A stretch of 64,000 bases of DNA from Pseudomonas sp. FP2335 (lineage in GTDB: Bacteria; Pseudomonadota; Gammaproteobacteria; Pseudomonadales; Pseudomonadaceae), in NCBI RefSeq assembly GCF_030687535.1, contig NZ_CP117437.1:1943501-2007500 (forward strand), in the 5' to 3' direction. The notes below the pieces were generated by a model, which was given only the letters and a program-made list of their open reading frames with translations, made no database searches and was not told the DNA's origin. The stretch's first letter is position 1. Every line of letters begins with the position of its first letter. This document shows positions 1-11,706 of this stretch, one piece after another. The position numbers were made by a program, and so were the translations under genes.

Positions 1-79
1 TACTTTTTCCTCGAAATTGCCTGCCATTTACGCCTTTTATACCGCCAGCGCAATCAGCTATTAGGGTGAGGCAGGCGCG

Positions 80-108
80 TTGTCATTAGTAACCTAACTG
101 TCTATACT
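80..108 (+). promoter_or_regulatory. sigma-70 promoter of the sdh operon
   Basis: A -35 hexamer TTGTCA (80-85) is separated by exactly 17 bp from a -10 hexamer TATACT (103-108). Transcription should start near 115, giving a leader of about 130 nt before sdhC. No gene lies in 1-243. In other pseudomonads gltA lies divergently upstream of sdhC, but it is outside this window. An A-rich run at 233-240, close to the sdhC start, fits the AANAANAA pattern used by Hfq/Crc for catabolite repression in Pseudomonas; that role is an inference. Confidence 0.7.
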
Positions 109-243
109 CGGCCACCGACCGCCAAGGGCTTTTGGGCTTGCTTTCATTGGGGGTCGCACTCCCTGGGTGGTGCTACCTGACCAGTGCACTCCCCTACAAC
201 TTTGCCCTGATTGTTAGGGGCTCTTCAGTGTGAAAAAAAAGCC

Positions 244-621
244 GTGAAGAATAGCCAACGACCTGTAAACCTAGACCTAAGGACCATCAAACTCCCCATC
301 ACCGGCGTTACGTCGTTCCTGCACCGTGTTTCCGGCATCATCCTGTTCCTGGGCTTGGGCATCATGCTTTACGCATTGAGCAAATCCCTGGGTTCCGAGG
401 AAGGTTACGCCGAGGTGAAGGCATGCTTGACCAGCCCGCTGGCCAAGTTCGTAGCATGGGGCCTCCTGTCCGCTCTGCTGTATCACCTGGTAGCCGGTGT
501 GCGCCACTTGATCATGGATGCGGGTATCGGTGAGACGCTGGAAGGCGGCCGCCTGGGCTCGAAAATCATCATCGCCATTTCCGTGGTGCTGATCGTTCTG
601 GCAGGAGTTTGGATATGGTAA
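244..621 (+). CDS. sdhC: Succinate dehydrogenase cytochrome b556 subunit SdhC
   Basis: Membrane anchor subunit of complex II; with SdhD it binds haem b and ubiquinone and passes electrons from SdhAB to the quinone pool. With the GTG start at 244 it is 125 residues. The HRxSG quinone-site motif is at 27-31, and His81 in the segment YHLVAGVRH corresponds to the haem ligand of the E. coli protein. There are three hydrophobic helices. An in-frame TTG at 211 would add 11 residues but has no clear ribosome-binding site. Eight A residues precede the GTG, and a second GTG at 230 is out of frame because of that tract, so the true start is uncertain. It overlaps sdhD. Confidence 0.93.
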   Translation: MKNSQRPVNLDLRTIKLPITGVTSFLHRVSGIILFLGLGIMLYALSKSLGSEEGYAEVKACLTSPLAKFVAWGLLSALLYHLVAGVRHLIMDAGIGETLEGGRLGSKIIIAISVVLIVLAGVWIW

Positions 622-983
622 CCAGCGTTACGAACCTTTCGCGTTCGGGCCTCTATGACTGGATGGCACAGCGTGTGTCTGCGGTCGTTCTCGCGGCTTA
701 TTTCATCTTCCTGATCGGATACCTCGTCGCAAATCCAGGCATCAGCTATGAGCAATGGCACGGCCTGTTTTCCCATAATGCGATGCGAATCTTCAGTCTG
801 CTGGCCCTTGTAGCCCTGGGCGCTCACGCCTGGGTCGGCATGTGGACCATCGCGACCGACTACCTGACGCCAATGGCGCTGGGCAAGTCCGCGACCGCAG
901 TACGTTTCCTCTTCCAGGCAGTCTGCGGCGTCGCGATGTTCGCTTACTTCGTCTGGGGTGTGCAGATTCTTTGGGGTATCTGA
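615..983 (+). CDS. sdhD: Succinate dehydrogenase membrane anchor subunit SdhD
   Basis: Second membrane anchor of succinate dehydrogenase, 122 residues with three transmembrane helices. His71, Asp82 and Tyr83 fall at the same positions as the haem- and quinone-site residues of E. coli SdhD. The ATG at 615 is chosen because AGGAG (603-607) lies 7 nt upstream; the longer TTG reading at 609 has no such spacing. The start overlaps the sdhC stop, which implies translational coupling and equal stoichiometry. Confidence 0.93.
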   Translation: MVTSVTNLSRSGLYDWMAQRVSAVVLAAYFIFLIGYLVANPGISYEQWHGLFSHNAMRIFSLLALVALGAHAWVGMWTIATDYLTPMALGKSATAVRFLFQAVCGVAMFAYFVWGVQILWGI

Positions 984-986
984 TCC

Positions 987-2759
987 ATGGCTAACATTCC
1001 AACTATTTCATTCGACGCCATCATTATTGGTGGTGGCGGTGCCGGCATGCGCGCTGCGCTGCAGCTGGCACAGGGCGGTCACAAGACTGCCGTGATCACC
1101 AAGGTGTTCCCGACCCGTTCCCACACCGTATCGGCCCAGGGTGGCATCACCTGCGCCATCGCCTCCGCCGACCCGAACGATGACTGGCGCTGGCACATGT
1201 ACGATACCGTCAAGGGTTCCGACTATATCGGTGACCAGGACGCTATCGAATACATGTGTCAGGAAGGCCCGGCTGCGGTGTTCGAGCTGGACCACATGGG
1301 TCTGCCGTTCTCCCGTACCGAACAGGGTCGTATCTACCAGCGTCCATTCGGCGGCCAGTCGAAGGATTACGGTAAAGGCGGGCAGGCTGCCCGTACCTGC
1401 GCCGCTTCCGACCGTACCGGTCACGCGCTGCTGCACACCCTTTACCAGGGCAACCTGAAAGCCGGTACCACGTTCCTGAACGAGTACTACGCGGTTGATC
1501 TGGTGAAGAACTCGCAAGGCGAGTTCGTCGGCGTGATCGCGATCTGCATCGAAACCGGTGAAACCACCTACATCCGCGCCAAGGCTACCGTGCTGGCGAC
1601 TGGCGGTGCAGGCCGTATCTACGCTTCGACCACCAATGCCCTGATCAACACCGGCGACGGCGTTGGCATGGCACTGCGTGCCGGCGTGCCGGTGCAAGAC
1701 ATCGAAATGTGGCAGTTCCACCCGACCGGCATCGCCGGCGCTGGTGTACTGGTTACCGAAGGTTGCCGTGGTGAAGGTGGATACCTGATCAACAAGCACG
1801 GCGAGCGTTTCATGGAGCGTTATGCTCCGAACGCGAAAGACCTTGCTGGTCGTGACGTTGTGGCCCGTTCGATGGTTAAAGAAATCATCGCCGGCAACGG
1901 CTGTGGCCCGAATGGCGACCACGTACTGCTGAAGCTCGATCACCTGGGCGAAGAAGTCCTGCATAGCCGCCTGCCAGGTATCTGCGAGCTGTCCAAGACC
2001 TTTGCTCACGTTGACCCGGTGGTTGCTCCGGTTCCGGTTGTTCCGACTTGCCACTACATGATGGGCGGCGTGCCGACCAACATTCATGGCCAGGCGATCA
2101 CCCAGAACGCCGAAGGCGAAGACGAGATCATCCACGGCCTGTTCGCGGTAGGCGAAGTGGCTTGCGTATCGGTTCACGGTGCCAACCGTCTGGGCGGCAA
2201 CTCGCTGCTCGACCTGGTGGTATTCGGCCGTGCTGCCGGCCTGCACCTGGAAAAAGCGCTGACCGACGGCATCGAATACGATGACGCCACCGACGCCAAC
2301 ATCGAAGCTGCCCTGGCGCGTCTGAACGCTCTGAACGAGCGTACTGATGGCGAAGACGTAGCAACCCTGCGTCGCGAGCTGCAAAGCTGCATGCAGAACT
2401 ACTTCGGTGTGTTCCGTACCGGCGAGTACATGCAGAAGGGCATCGCCCAGTTGGCCGACCTGCGCAAGCGCATCGCCAACGTCAAGATCAACGATAAGAG
2501 CCAGGCGTTCAACACCGCTCGTATCGAAGCCCTTGAGCTGCAAAACCTGCTGGAAGTGGCCGAAGCGACCGCAATCGCTGCCGAGGTTCGTAAAGAATCC
2601 CGTGGTGCCCACGCCCGTGAAGACTTTGAAGATCGCGACGACGAAAACTGGTTGTGCCACACCCTGTACTTCCCGGGTGACAAGCGCGTAACCAAGCGTG
2701 CCGTGAACTTCTCGCCGAAGACGGTTCCGACGTTTGAACCGAAGATTCGGACTTACTAA
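987..2759 (+). CDS. sdhA: Succinate dehydrogenase flavoprotein subunit SdhA
   Basis: Catalytic subunit that oxidises succinate to fumarate, 590 residues, close to the E. coli length. The FAD dinucleotide-binding motif GGGGAG is at 15-20, and His46 in [10 protein letters not shown] is the covalent FAD attachment site. Arg289 in LAGRDVVAR matches the catalytic arginine, and [11 protein letters not shown] carries a substrate-binding histidine and arginine. It lies 3 nt after sdhD in the same operon. It is cytoplasmic and docks on the membrane through SdhB. Confidence 0.98.
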   Translation: MANIPTISFDAIIIGGGGAGMRAALQLAQGGHKTAVITKVFPTRSHTVSAQGGITCAIASADPNDDWRWHMYDTVKGSDYIGDQDAIEYMCQEGPAAVFELDHMGLPFSRTEQGRIYQRPFGGQSKDYGKGGQAARTCAASDRTGHALLHTLYQGNLKAGTTFLNEYYAVDLVKNSQGEFVGVIAICIETGETTYIRAKATVLATGGAGRIYASTTNALINTGDGVGMALRAGVPVQDIEMWQFHPTGIAGAGVLVTEGCRGEGGYLINKHGERFMERYAPNAKDLAGRDVVARSMVKEIIAGNGCGPNGDHVLLKLDHLGEEVLHSRLPGICELSKTFAHVDPVVAPVPVVPTCHYMMGGVPTNIHGQAITQNAEGEDEIIHGLFAVGEVACVSVHGANRLGGNSLLDLVVFGRAAGLHLEKALTDGIEYDDATDANIEAALARLNALNERTDGEDVATLRRELQSCMQNYFGVFRTGEYMQKGIAQLADLRKRIANVKINDKSQAFNTARIEALELQNLLEVAEATAIAAEVRKESRGAHAREDFEDRDDENWLCHTLYFPGDKRVTKRAVNFSPKTVPTFEPKIRTY

Positions 2760-2770
2760 GGGTGGCTGCC

Positions 2771-3475
2771 ATGTTGAAAGTCAGTGTTTATCGCTACAAC
2801 CCTGATCAGGACGCTGCGCCGTTCATGCAGGAATTCCAGGTCGATACCGGTGGTAAAGACCTGATGGTGCTGGATGTGTTGGCACTGATCAAAGAGCAGG
2901 ACGAAGGTTTCTCTTATCGTCGCTCTTGCCGTGAAGGTGTGTGCGGTTCCGACGGCATGAACATCAACGGCAAAAACGGCCTGGCGTGCATCACGCCGCT
3001 GTCCGCCGTGGTTAAAGGTAACAAGCTGATCGTTCGTCCGCTGCCAGGTTTGCCGGTTATCCGTGACTTGGTTGTCGATATGAGCATCTTCTACAAGCAA
3101 TACGAGAAAGTTAAGCCGTTCCTGCAAAACGACACGCCGGCTCCGGCCATCGAACGTCTGCAGTCCCCGGAAGAGCGTGAGAAACTTGACGGTCTGTACG
3201 AGTGCATTCTGTGCGCTTGCTGCTCGACTTCTTGCCCATCCTTCTGGTGGAACCCGGATAAATTCCTGGGTCCAGCTGCCCTGCTGCAAGCGTACCGCTT
3301 CCTGGCAGACAGCCGTGACACCAAGACCTCCGAGCGTCTGGCTTCACTGGATGACCCGTTCAGCGTATTCCGCTGCCGCGGGATCATGAACTGCGTCAAC
3401 GTATGTCCCAAAGGCCTGAACCCGACTAAGGCCATTGGTCACATCCGTAACATGCTGCTGCAAAGCGGCGTGTAA
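2771..3475 (+). CDS. sdhB: Succinate dehydrogenase iron-sulfur subunit SdhB
   Basis: Electron-transfer subunit of complex II, 234 residues. It has an N-terminal [2Fe-2S] ferredoxin domain (CREGVCGSDGMNINGKNG followed by AC) and C-terminal cysteine clusters CILCACCSTSC and CRGIMNCVNVCPKG for the [4Fe-4S] and [3Fe-4S] centres. The ATG at 2771 is preferred over the in-frame GTG at 2762 because AAGGGTGG lies at suitable distance and because the family starts with MLKVSVYRY. It is the last gene of the sdh part of the cluster. Confidence 0.97.
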   Translation: MLKVSVYRYNPDQDAAPFMQEFQVDTGGKDLMVLDVLALIKEQDEGFSYRRSCREGVCGSDGMNINGKNGLACITPLSAVVKGNKLIVRPLPGLPVIRDLVVDMSIFYKQYEKVKPFLQNDTPAPAIERLQSPEEREKLDGLYECILCACCSTSCPSFWWNPDKFLGPAALLQAYRFLADSRDTKTSERLASLDDPFSVFRCRGIMNCVNVCPKGLNPTKAIGHIRNMLLQSGV

Positions 3476-3515
3476 CTGACGTTGTAGCAAAGCAGGACCG
3501 TTGTGCCCGTAAATG

Positions 3516-3549
3516 CTGCGGCGCAGGCTTCAACCGGCGCCGTAGTTTT
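3516..3549 (+). terminator. Probable weak terminator or attenuator after sdhB
   Basis: CTGCGGCGC (3516-3524) pairs with GCGCCGTAG (3537-3545), giving a nine-pair stem with one G-U, and is followed by TTTT. It probably ends part of the sdh transcripts before sucA. A second hairpin (TTCGGGT at 3613-3619 with ACCCGAA at 3624-3630, loop TGGT) lies in the sucA leader and has no U-run. Confidence 0.45.
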
Positions 3550-3736
3550 AACTTGAGCAGCGACTTACAAAGCCGCAGCTCTTATTTTGAAGAAATGAGA
3601 CAAGCAGGGGCATTCGGGTTGGTACCCGAACTATCAGCGTGATCCTAAGTGGCTTGTTTTGGTCGCTGCACTTGGCCTTTTGCAAGCAAACTCGGTGTTT
3701 TCGCCGGTGGTGTCCCCAAATCGAGGGTGACCAAGC

Positions 3737-6568
3737 ATGCAAGAAAGCGTGATGCAGCGCATGTGGAACAGCGGCTATCTTTCAGGTGGTAACGCTGCCT
3801 ATGTGGAAGAGCTTTATGAGCTCTACCTGCACGACCCTAACGCTGTGCCAGAAGAATGGCGCACCAAATTTCAGACGTTGTCTTCAGACGGCAACGCTGC
3901 CACCGATGTATCGCATGCAACAATTCGCGATCAATTTGTGCTGCTGGCAAAGAACCAGCGCCGCGCCCAACCGGTTTCCGCCGGCAGCGTGAGCAGTGAG
4001 CATGAGAAGAAGCAAGTTGAAGTACTGCGACTGATCCAGGCTTACCGGATGCGTGGCCACCAGGCGGCCCAGCTTGACCCGCTGGGGCTCTGGCAGCGTC
4101 CTGCACCTGCTGACCTGTCGATCAATCATTACGGCTTGACCAATGCCGATCTTGATACGACCTTCCGTGCCGGAGACCTGTTCATCGGCAAAGAGGAAGC
4201 GAGCCTACGCGAAATTCACGAAGCGTTGCAGCAGACATATTGCCGCACCATTGGCGCTGAGTTCACGCACATCACCGATTCCGAGCAACGCCACTGGTTC
4301 CAGCATCGTCTGGAAGGCGTGCGTGGTCGTCCGGTATTGTCCGCTGACGTACGTAGCCACCTGCTTGAGCGCGTGACCGCTGCCGAAGGCCTGGAAAAAT
4401 ACCTGGGCACCAAATACCCAGGTACCAAGCGTTTTGGTCTGGAAGGCGGCGAAAGCCTGATCCCGATGCTCGACGAGCTGATCCAGCGTTCCGGTTCCTA
4501 TGGCACCAAGGAAATCGTGATCGGCATGGCTCACCGTGGTCGTCTGAACGTGTTGGTCAACACCTTCGGCAAGAACCCGCGTGAACTGTTCGACGAGTTC
4601 GAAGGCAAGAAGAAGGTCGAGCTGGGTTCCGGTGACGTTAAATACCACCAGGGCTTCTCGTCCAACGTGATGACCACCGGCGGTGAAGTTCACCTGGCCA
4701 TGGCCTTCAACCCATCCCACCTGGAAATCGTTTCTCCAGTGGTCGAGGGTTCGGTCCGTGCGCGCCAGGATCGTCGCAACGACGCGACCGGTGAAAAAGT
4801 CCTGCCGATTTCCATCCACGGTGACGCGGCATTCGCCGGTCAAGGCGTGGTCCTGGAAACGTTCCAGATGTCGCAGACTCGCGGCTTCAAGACCGGCGGC
4901 ACGGTTCACATCGTCATCAACAACCAAGTCGGCTTCACCATCAGCAACCCGCTGGACGCACGCTCTACCGAGTACGCCACCGACGTTGCCAAGATGATCC
5001 AGGCACCGATCCTCCATGTGAATGGCGATGATCCGGAAGCCGTGCTGTTCGTGACCCAACTGGCTGTCGACTACCGCATGCAGTTCAAGCGTGACGTGGT
5101 GATCGACCTGGTTTGCTACCGCCGTCGCGGTCACAACGAAGCCGACGAACCAAGCGGCACCCAGCCGTTGATGTACCAGCAGATCACCAAGCAGCGCACC
5201 ACCCGTGAGCTGTACGCCGAAAGCCTGACGAAGGCCGGTGTGGTTGACGATGCACGTGTTCAGGCGAAGATCGATGAATACCGCAACGCGCTGGACAACG
5301 GTCTGCACGTAGTGAAAAGCCTGGTCAAAGAGCCGAACAAAGAGCTGTTCGTCGACTGGCGTCCATACCTGGGTCACACCTGGACCGCGCGTCACGACAC
5401 CTCGTTCGATCTGAAAACCCTGCAGGAACTGTCTGCCAAGCTGCTGGAAATTCCGGAAGGCTTCGTCGTACAGCGCCAGGTTGCGAAGATCTACGAAGAC
5501 CGTCAGAAGATGCAAGCCGGCGGCCTGCCGATCAACTGGGGTTATGCCGAAACCATGGCATACGCGACCCTGGCGTTCGAAGGTCACCCGATCCGCATGA
5601 CCGGCCAGGACATCGGCCGTGGTACGTTCTCGCACCGTCACGCGGTATTGCACAACCAGAAAGACGCGGGCACCTACGTGCCACTCAAGCACCTGTACGA
5701 AGGCCAGCCACGTTTCGACCTGTACGATTCGTTCCTGTCCGAAGAGGCCGTGCTGGCGTTCGAATACGGCTACTCCACCACCACGCCTAACGCGCTGGTT
5801 ATCTGGGAAGCCCAGTTCGGCGACTTCGCCAACGGTGCCCAGGTGGTTATCGACCAGTTCATCACCAGCGGCGAGCACAAGTGGGGCCGCCTGTGCGGTC
5901 TGACCATGCTGCTGCCACACGGTTATGAAGGTCAGGGGCCGGAGCACTCCTCGGCCCGTCTGGAGCGTTACCTGCAGTTGTGCGCCGAGCACAACATCCA
6001 GGTGTGCGTGCCGACTACGCCGGCCCAGATCTACCACTTGCTGCGTCGCCAGGTGATCCGCCCGCTGCGCAAGCCGCTGGTAGTGCTGACTCCGAAATCG
6101 CTGTTGCGTCACAAATTGGCCATCTCGACCCTGGAAGATCTGGCCGAAGGCTCGTTCCAGACCGTGATTCCAGAAATCGATGCATTGGACGCGGCCAAGG
6201 TGACTCGCTTGGTCCTGTGCAGCGGCAAGGTCTACTACGACCTGCTGGAAAAACGTCGTGCCGAAGGCCGCGAAGACATCGCCATCGTGCGTATCGAGCA
6301 GCTTTACCCGTTCCCGGAAGACGACCTGATGGAGGCCATCGCGCCTTACACCAACCTCACCAATGTGGTGTGGTGCCAGGAAGAACCGATGAACCAGGGC
6401 GCGTGGTACAGCAGCCAGCATCACCTGCGTCGCAGCATCGGCAACCATAACAAGGCCCTGGGCCTTGAATACGCCGGTCGTGATGCTTCTGCTGCACCTG
6501 CGTGTGGTTATGCGTCGATGCACGCCGAGCAGCAGGAAAAACTGCTGCAAGATGCTTTCACTGTTTAA
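3737..6568 (+). CDS. sucA: 2-oxoglutarate dehydrogenase E1 component SucA
   Basis: Thiamine-diphosphate-dependent decarboxylase of the 2-oxoglutarate dehydrogenase complex, 943 residues, the usual length. It has the N-terminal E2-interaction region with MQRMWNSGYLSGGNAAYVEELY, then the TPP-binding fold including GDAAFAGQGVV and INNQVGF near residues 365-395, then the transketolase-like C-terminal half. The start is supported by GAGGGTGA a few bases upstream. A 261-bp gap after sdhB holds hairpins but no annotated gene. It is followed by sucB and lpdG, the other two components. Confidence 0.98.
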   Translation: MQESVMQRMWNSGYLSGGNAAYVEELYELYLHDPNAVPEEWRTKFQTLSSDGNAATDVSHATIRDQFVLLAKNQRRAQPVSAGSVSSEHEKKQVEVLRLIQAYRMRGHQAAQLDPLGLWQRPAPADLSINHYGLTNADLDTTFRAGDLFIGKEEASLREIHEALQQTYCRTIGAEFTHITDSEQRHWFQHRLEGVRGRPVLSADVRSHLLERVTAAEGLEKYLGTKYPGTKRFGLEGGESLIPMLDELIQRSGSYGTKEIVIGMAHRGRLNVLVNTFGKNPRELFDEFEGKKKVELGSGDVKYHQGFSSNVMTTGGEVHLAMAFNPSHLEIVSPVVEGSVRARQDRRNDATGEKVLPISIHGDAAFAGQGVVLETFQMSQTRGFKTGGTVHIVINNQVGFTISNPLDARSTEYATDVAKMIQAPILHVNGDDPEAVLFVTQLAVDYRMQFKRDVVIDLVCYRRRGHNEADEPSGTQPLMYQQITKQRTTRELYAESLTKAGVVDDARVQAKIDEYRNALDNGLHVVKSLVKEPNKELFVDWRPYLGHTWTARHDTSFDLKTLQELSAKLLEIPEGFVVQRQVAKIYEDRQKMQAGGLPINWGYAETMAYATLAFEGHPIRMTGQDIGRGTFSHRHAVLHNQKDAGTYVPLKHLYEGQPRFDLYDSFLSEEAVLAFEYGYSTTTPNALVIWEAQFGDFANGAQVVIDQFITSGEHKWGRLCGLTMLLPHGYEGQGPEHSSARLERYLQLCAEHNIQVCVPTTPAQIYHLLRRQVIRPLRKPLVVLTPKSLLRHKLAISTLEDLAEGSFQTVIPEIDALDAAKVTRLVLCSGKVYYDLLEKRRAEGREDIAIVRIEQLYPFPEDDLMEAIAPYTNLTNVVWCQEEPMNQGAWYSSQHHLRRSIGNHNKALGLEYAGRDASAAPACGYASMHAEQQEKLLQDAFTV

Positions 6569-6612
6569 CGCCTTCGCGCTGACTGAAACCGAATTTTAAG
6601 GACACACAGATA

Positions 6613-7833
6613 ATGGCTATCGAAATCAAAGCCCCGTCATTCCCGGAATCGGTTGCCGATGGCACCGTTGCCACCTGGCACAAGAAACCAGGCGACGCTG
6701 TAAAGCGTGACGACCTGATCGTCGACATCGAGACCGACAAAGTTGTTCTGGAAGTGTTGGCCGAGGCTGACGGCGTGCTGGGCGCAATCGTGGCTGAAGA
6801 GGGCGCTACCGTCCTGTCGAACCAGGTTCTGGGCTCGATTGAAGAGGGTAGCGCTGCTGCCGCTGCTCCTGCCGCCGCTGCACCAGCTGCTTCGGCACCT
6901 GCTGCCGCCCCGGCTGCTGGCGCTGAAGACCCGATCGCTGCTCCAGCTGCGCGTCAACTGGCTGAAGAAAACGGCATCAACCTGGCTTCCATCAAAGGCA
7001 CCGGCAAAGACGGCCGTGTGACCAAGGAAGACGTGGTTGCTGCTGTTGAAGCCAAGAAAAACGCTCCAGCTGCCGCGCCTGCCAAGGCTGCTGCCCCGGC
7101 TGCCGCTGCCCCTGTGTTCGCTGCCGGCGACCGCACCGAGAAGCGCGTACCGATGACCCGTGTACGTGCCACCGTGGCCAAGCGCCTGGTTGAAGCACAG
7201 TCGAACATGGCGATGCTGACCACTTTCAACGAAGTCGACATGACCGAAGTCATGGCCCTGCGTTCGAAGTACAAGGATCTGTTTGAGAAGTCCCACAACG
7301 GCGTGCGCCTGGGCTTCATGTCGTTCTTCGTGAAAGCGGCCACCGAAGCGCTGAAACGCTTCCCGGCTGTCAACGCTTCCATCGACGGCAACGACATCGT
7401 TTACCATGGCTACGCAGACGTCGGCGTAGCGGTGTCCAGCGACCGTGGCCTGGTGGTGCCGGTCCTGCGTAACGCCGAACTGATGAGCCTGGCTGAAATC
7501 GAAGGCGGCATCGCCACCTTCGGCAAGAAAGCCCGTGACGGCAAGCTGACCATCGACGAGATGACCGGCGGTACGTTCACCATCACCAACGGTGGTACCT
7601 TCGGTTCGATGATGTCGACCCCGATCGTCAACCCGCCACAAGCTGCGATCCTGGGCATGCACAACATCATCCAGCGTCCGATGGCCATCAACGGCCAAGT
7701 CGTGATCCGCCCGATGATGTACCTGGCACTGTCTTACGATCACCGCCTGATCGATGGTAAAGAAGCCGTGACTTTCCTGGTGACCATCAAGAACCTGCTG
7801 GAAGACCCGGCTCGTCTGCTGCTGGATATCTGA
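6613..7833 (+). CDS. sucB: Dihydrolipoyl succinyltransferase E2 component SucB
   Basis: Core acyltransferase of the 2-oxoglutarate dehydrogenase complex, transferring succinyl from lipoate to CoA; 406 residues. The N-terminal lipoyl domain carries the lipoyl lysine Lys43 in the DIETDK segment. An Ala/Pro-rich swinging linker (about 78-103) precedes the E3-binding domain (about 105-145), and a second Ala/Pro linker leads to the catalytic domain with SYDHRLIDG, where His377 is the active-site residue. It lies 44 bp after sucA, with AAGGACA upstream of the ATG. Confidence 0.98.
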   Translation: MAIEIKAPSFPESVADGTVATWHKKPGDAVKRDDLIVDIETDKVVLEVLAEADGVLGAIVAEEGATVLSNQVLGSIEEGSAAAAAPAAAAPAASAPAAAPAAGAEDPIAAPAARQLAEENGINLASIKGTGKDGRVTKEDVVAAVEAKKNAPAAAPAKAAAPAAAAPVFAAGDRTEKRVPMTRVRATVAKRLVEAQSNMAMLTTFNEVDMTEVMALRSKYKDLFEKSHNGVRLGFMSFFVKAATEALKRFPAVNASIDGNDIVYHGYADVGVAVSSDRGLVVPVLRNAELMSLAEIEGGIATFGKKARDGKLTIDEMTGGTFTITNGGTFGSMMSTPIVNPPQAAILGMHNIIQRPMAINGQVVIRPMMYLALSYDHRLIDGKEAVTFLVTIKNLLEDPARLLLDI

Positions 7834-7840
7834 TATAAGC

Positions 7841-7900
7841 AGCGTCAAGTTGCGAGCTGCAAGCTGCAGGAAAAAGCAGCTTGGCTTGCAGCTTGACGCT
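7841..7900. repeat. Imperfect inverted repeat between sucB and lpdG
   Basis: The left arm begins AGCGTCAAG (7841) and the right arm ends CTTGACGCT (7900). The interior is rich in AGCTGCAAG-type repeats and also pairs imperfectly, so the transcript can fold into one long hairpin. It has no U-run, so it is more likely an mRNA-stabilising or dispersed palindromic element than a terminator. It could set the ratio of E2 to E3 made from one transcript. Confidence 0.6.
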
Positions 7901-7903
7901 TAA

Positions 7904-9370
<1,467 letters not shown>

Positions 9371-9454
9371 GCGAGATAATAAGAAACCACGGCGGAGTTG
9401 CCCGTCGTGAGCCTTGTGCGCAAGACTCACCGCGGAATATCCGCTGGACGCAGC

Positions 9455-9497
9455 CTTGCGCAGCTTTACGGGCCTTGAGCCCCGCAAGTTGCGCAAG
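9455..9497 (+). repeat. Nested inverted repeat in the lpdG-sucC gap
   Basis: CTTGCGCA (9455-9462) is matched by TGCGCAAG (9490-9497), enclosing a GC-rich inner palindrome around 9469-9484. The 204-bp gap has no gene. A CATAAT at 9523-9528 could be a -10 for sucCD, but no good -35 accompanies it. Confidence 0.4.
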
Positions 9498-9574
9498 CAG
9501 CAGTCACAGGTGGCGCGGCACTCATAATGAGCGCAGCGCCGAATGCGCAGTACCTAACGAAGACGGTAAAAAGC

Positions 9575-10741
9575 ATGAATCTTCACGAGTATCAGGGTAA
9601 GCAGCTGTTCGCTGAATACGGCCTGCCAGTATCCAAGGGCTACGCAGTAGACACCCCGGAAGCAGCAGCAGAAGCTTGCGACAAAATCGGTGGTACCGAG
9701 TGGGTTGTCAAAGCCCAGGTCCACGCTGGTGGTCGCGGTAAAGCGGGCGGCGTTAAGCTGGTTCGCAGCAAAGAAGACGCCAAGGCCTTCGCACAGCAGT
9801 GGCTGGGCAAGCGTCTGGTGACTTACCAGACTGATGCCAATGGCCAGCCAGTCACCAAGATCCTGGTTGAATCGTGCACTGATATCGCTAAAGAGCTGTA
9901 CCTGGGCGCTGTCGTTGACCGTTCGAGCCGTCGCATCGTGTTCATGGCTTCCACCGAAGGTGGCGTGGACATCGAGAAGATCGCTCACGAAACCCCAGAA
10001 AAAATTCTGAAAGCCACTATCGATCCACTGGTCGGCGCTCAGCCATTCCAGGGTCGCGAGCTGGCTTTCCAGCTGGGCCTGGAAGGCAAGCAAGTTGCCC
10101 AGTTCGCCAAGATCTTCGTGGGTCTGGCCAAACTGTTCCAGGATCACGATCTGGCCCTGCTGGAAGTGAACCCGCTGGTGATCAAGGCCGACGGCGATCT
10201 GCATTGCCTCGATGCCAAGATCAACATCGACGCCAACGCCATGTACCGTCAGCCTAAGCTGAAGACTTTCCACGATCCGTCGCAAGACGATCCGCGCGAA
10301 GCGCACGCTGCCAAGTTCGAACTGAACTACGTAGCCCTGGAAGGTAACATCGGTTGCATGGTCAACGGTGCTGGCCTGGCCATGGGTACCATGGACATCG
10401 TCAACCTGCATGGCGGCAAACCAGCCAACTTCCTCGATGTGGGCGGTGGTGCTACCAAAGAACGCGTAACCGAAGCTTTCAAGATCATCCTGTCCGACTC
10501 CAACGTCGCTGCAGTACTGGTCAACATCTTCGGCGGCATCGTTCGTTGCGACATGATTGCCGAAGGCATCATCGGTGCAGTGAAAGAAGTCGGCGTTAAA
10601 ATCCCGGTTGTTGTTCGCCTTGAAGGCAACAACGCTGAACTGGGCGCTAAAGTACTGGCAGAAAGCGGTTTGAACATCATCGCGGCTACCAGCCTGACCG
10701 ACGCTGCTCAACAAGTTGTCAAAGCTGCGGAGGGCAAATAA
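9575..10741 (+). CDS. sucC: Succinyl-CoA synthetase beta subunit SucC
   Basis: ADP-forming succinate-CoA ligase beta subunit, 388 residues, identical in length to the E. coli protein. It has an ATP-grasp domain with the lysine/glycine-rich segment [12 protein letters not shown] near residues 50-60, and a C-terminal CoA-ligase domain with [10 protein letters not shown]. The ATG at 9575 gives the family N-terminus [12 protein letters not shown]; an in-frame ATG at 9527 would add 16 unconserved residues. Its stop codon overlaps the sucD start in TAATG. Confidence 0.97.
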   Translation: MNLHEYQGKQLFAEYGLPVSKGYAVDTPEAAAEACDKIGGTEWVVKAQVHAGGRGKAGGVKLVRSKEDAKAFAQQWLGKRLVTYQTDANGQPVTKILVESCTDIAKELYLGAVVDRSSRRIVFMASTEGGVDIEKIAHETPEKILKATIDPLVGAQPFQGRELAFQLGLEGKQVAQFAKIFVGLAKLFQDHDLALLEVNPLVIKADGDLHCLDAKINIDANAMYRQPKLKTFHDPSQDDPREAHAAKFELNYVALEGNIGCMVNGAGLAMGTMDIVNLHGGKPANFLDVGGGATKERVTEAFKIILSDSNVAAVLVNIFGGIVRCDMIAEGIIGAVKEVGVKIPVVVRLEGNNAELGAKVLAESGLNIIAATSLTDAAQQVVKAAEGK

Positions 10742-11622
10742 TGAGCGTCCTGATCAATAAAGACACCAAAGTTATCTGCCAGGGTATTACCGGTTCCCAA
10801 GGTAGTTTCCACACCCAGCAAGCCATCGAATACGGCACCAAGATGGTTGGTGGTGTAACTCCTGGTAAAGGCGGCACCGAACACCTGGGCCTGCCAGTGT
10901 TCAACACCGTGAAAGATGCTGTAGCTGCCACTGGCGCCACTGCCAGCGTGATCTACGTTCCAGCTCCTTTCTGCAAGGACTCGATCCTGGAAGCAGCATT
11001 CGGCGGCATCAAGCTGATCGTGTGCATCACCGAAGGCATTCCTACCCTGGACATGCTGGACGCTAAAGTTAAGTGCGACGAGCTGGGTGTTACCCTGATC
11101 GGCCCTAACTGCCCAGGCGTGATCACTCCAGGCGAATGCAAGATCGGCATCATGCCAGGTCACATTCACTTGCCAGGTAAAGTCGGTATCGTTTCCCGTT
11201 CCGGCACCCTGACCTACGAAGCGGTCAAGCAGACCACTGACGCCGGTTTCGGTCAGTCGACTTGCGTCGGCATCGGCGGTGACCCGATCCCAGGCTCGAA
11301 CTTCATCGACATCCTGAAACTGTTCCAGGAAGACCCGAAGACCGAAGCGATCGTGATGATCGGTGAGATCGGCGGTTCGGCTGAAGAAGAAGCGGCTGCC
11401 TACATCAAGGCACACGTGACCAAGCCGGTTGTTTCCTACATCGCTGGTGTGACTGCCCCTGCTGGCAAGCGCATGGGCCATGCTGGCGCAATCATCTCTG
11501 GCGGCAAAGGCACTGCAGACGAGAAATTCGCTGCGCTGCAAGACGCAGGCGTTAAAACCGTGCGTTCGCTGGCAGACATCGGCAAGGCCCTGGCCGAGCT
11601 GACCGGTTGGGCTGTCAAGTAA
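10741..11622 (+). CDS. sucD: Succinyl-CoA synthetase alpha subunit SucD
   Basis: Alpha subunit of succinate-CoA ligase, 293 residues, cytoplasmic. It has an N-terminal CoA-binding Rossmann domain with [17 protein letters not shown], and His247 in [14 protein letters not shown] is the phosphohistidine that carries the phosphate from succinyl phosphate to ADP. It overlaps sucC by one base, which implies coupled translation of the two subunits. It is the last gene of the TCA block and is followed by a strong terminator. Confidence 0.98.
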   Translation: MSVLINKDTKVICQGITGSQGSFHTQQAIEYGTKMVGGVTPGKGGTEHLGLPVFNTVKDAVAATGATASVIYVPAPFCKDSILEAAFGGIKLIVCITEGIPTLDMLDAKVKCDELGVTLIGPNCPGVITPGECKIGIMPGHIHLPGKVGIVSRSGTLTYEAVKQTTDAGFGQSTCVGIGGDPIPGSNFIDILKLFQEDPKTEAIVMIGEIGGSAEEEAAAYIKAHVTKPVVSYIAGVTAPAGKRMGHAGAIISGGKGTADEKFAALQDAGVKTVRSLADIGKALAELTGWAVK

Positions 11623-11650
11623 GCCTCGCGCTTAACTGACGCTTCACCAA

Positions 11651-11683
11651 CACAAAGGCCACCTTCGGGTGGCCTTTGTGCAT
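11651..11683 (+). terminator. Strong terminator of the TCA cluster
   Basis: CACAAAGGCCACC (11651-11663) and GGTGGCCTTTGTG (11668-11680) form a perfect 13-bp stem closed by the stable tetraloop TTCG. The stem contains the A and T tracts, so it may act in both directions. Confidence 0.85.
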
Positions 11684-11706
11684 TCTGGATCTGGTGAAGA
11701 TCAAAA

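Noticed and set aside
1008-2660. Minus-strand frame of 550 codons opposite sdhA
   Set aside because: Shadow of sdhA; no recognisable domain.
4205-6550. Long minus-strand frame of 781 codons opposite sucA
   Set aside because: It is the antisense of a highly conserved gene, has no family-like motifs, and its low-complexity composition reflects codon bias of sucA.
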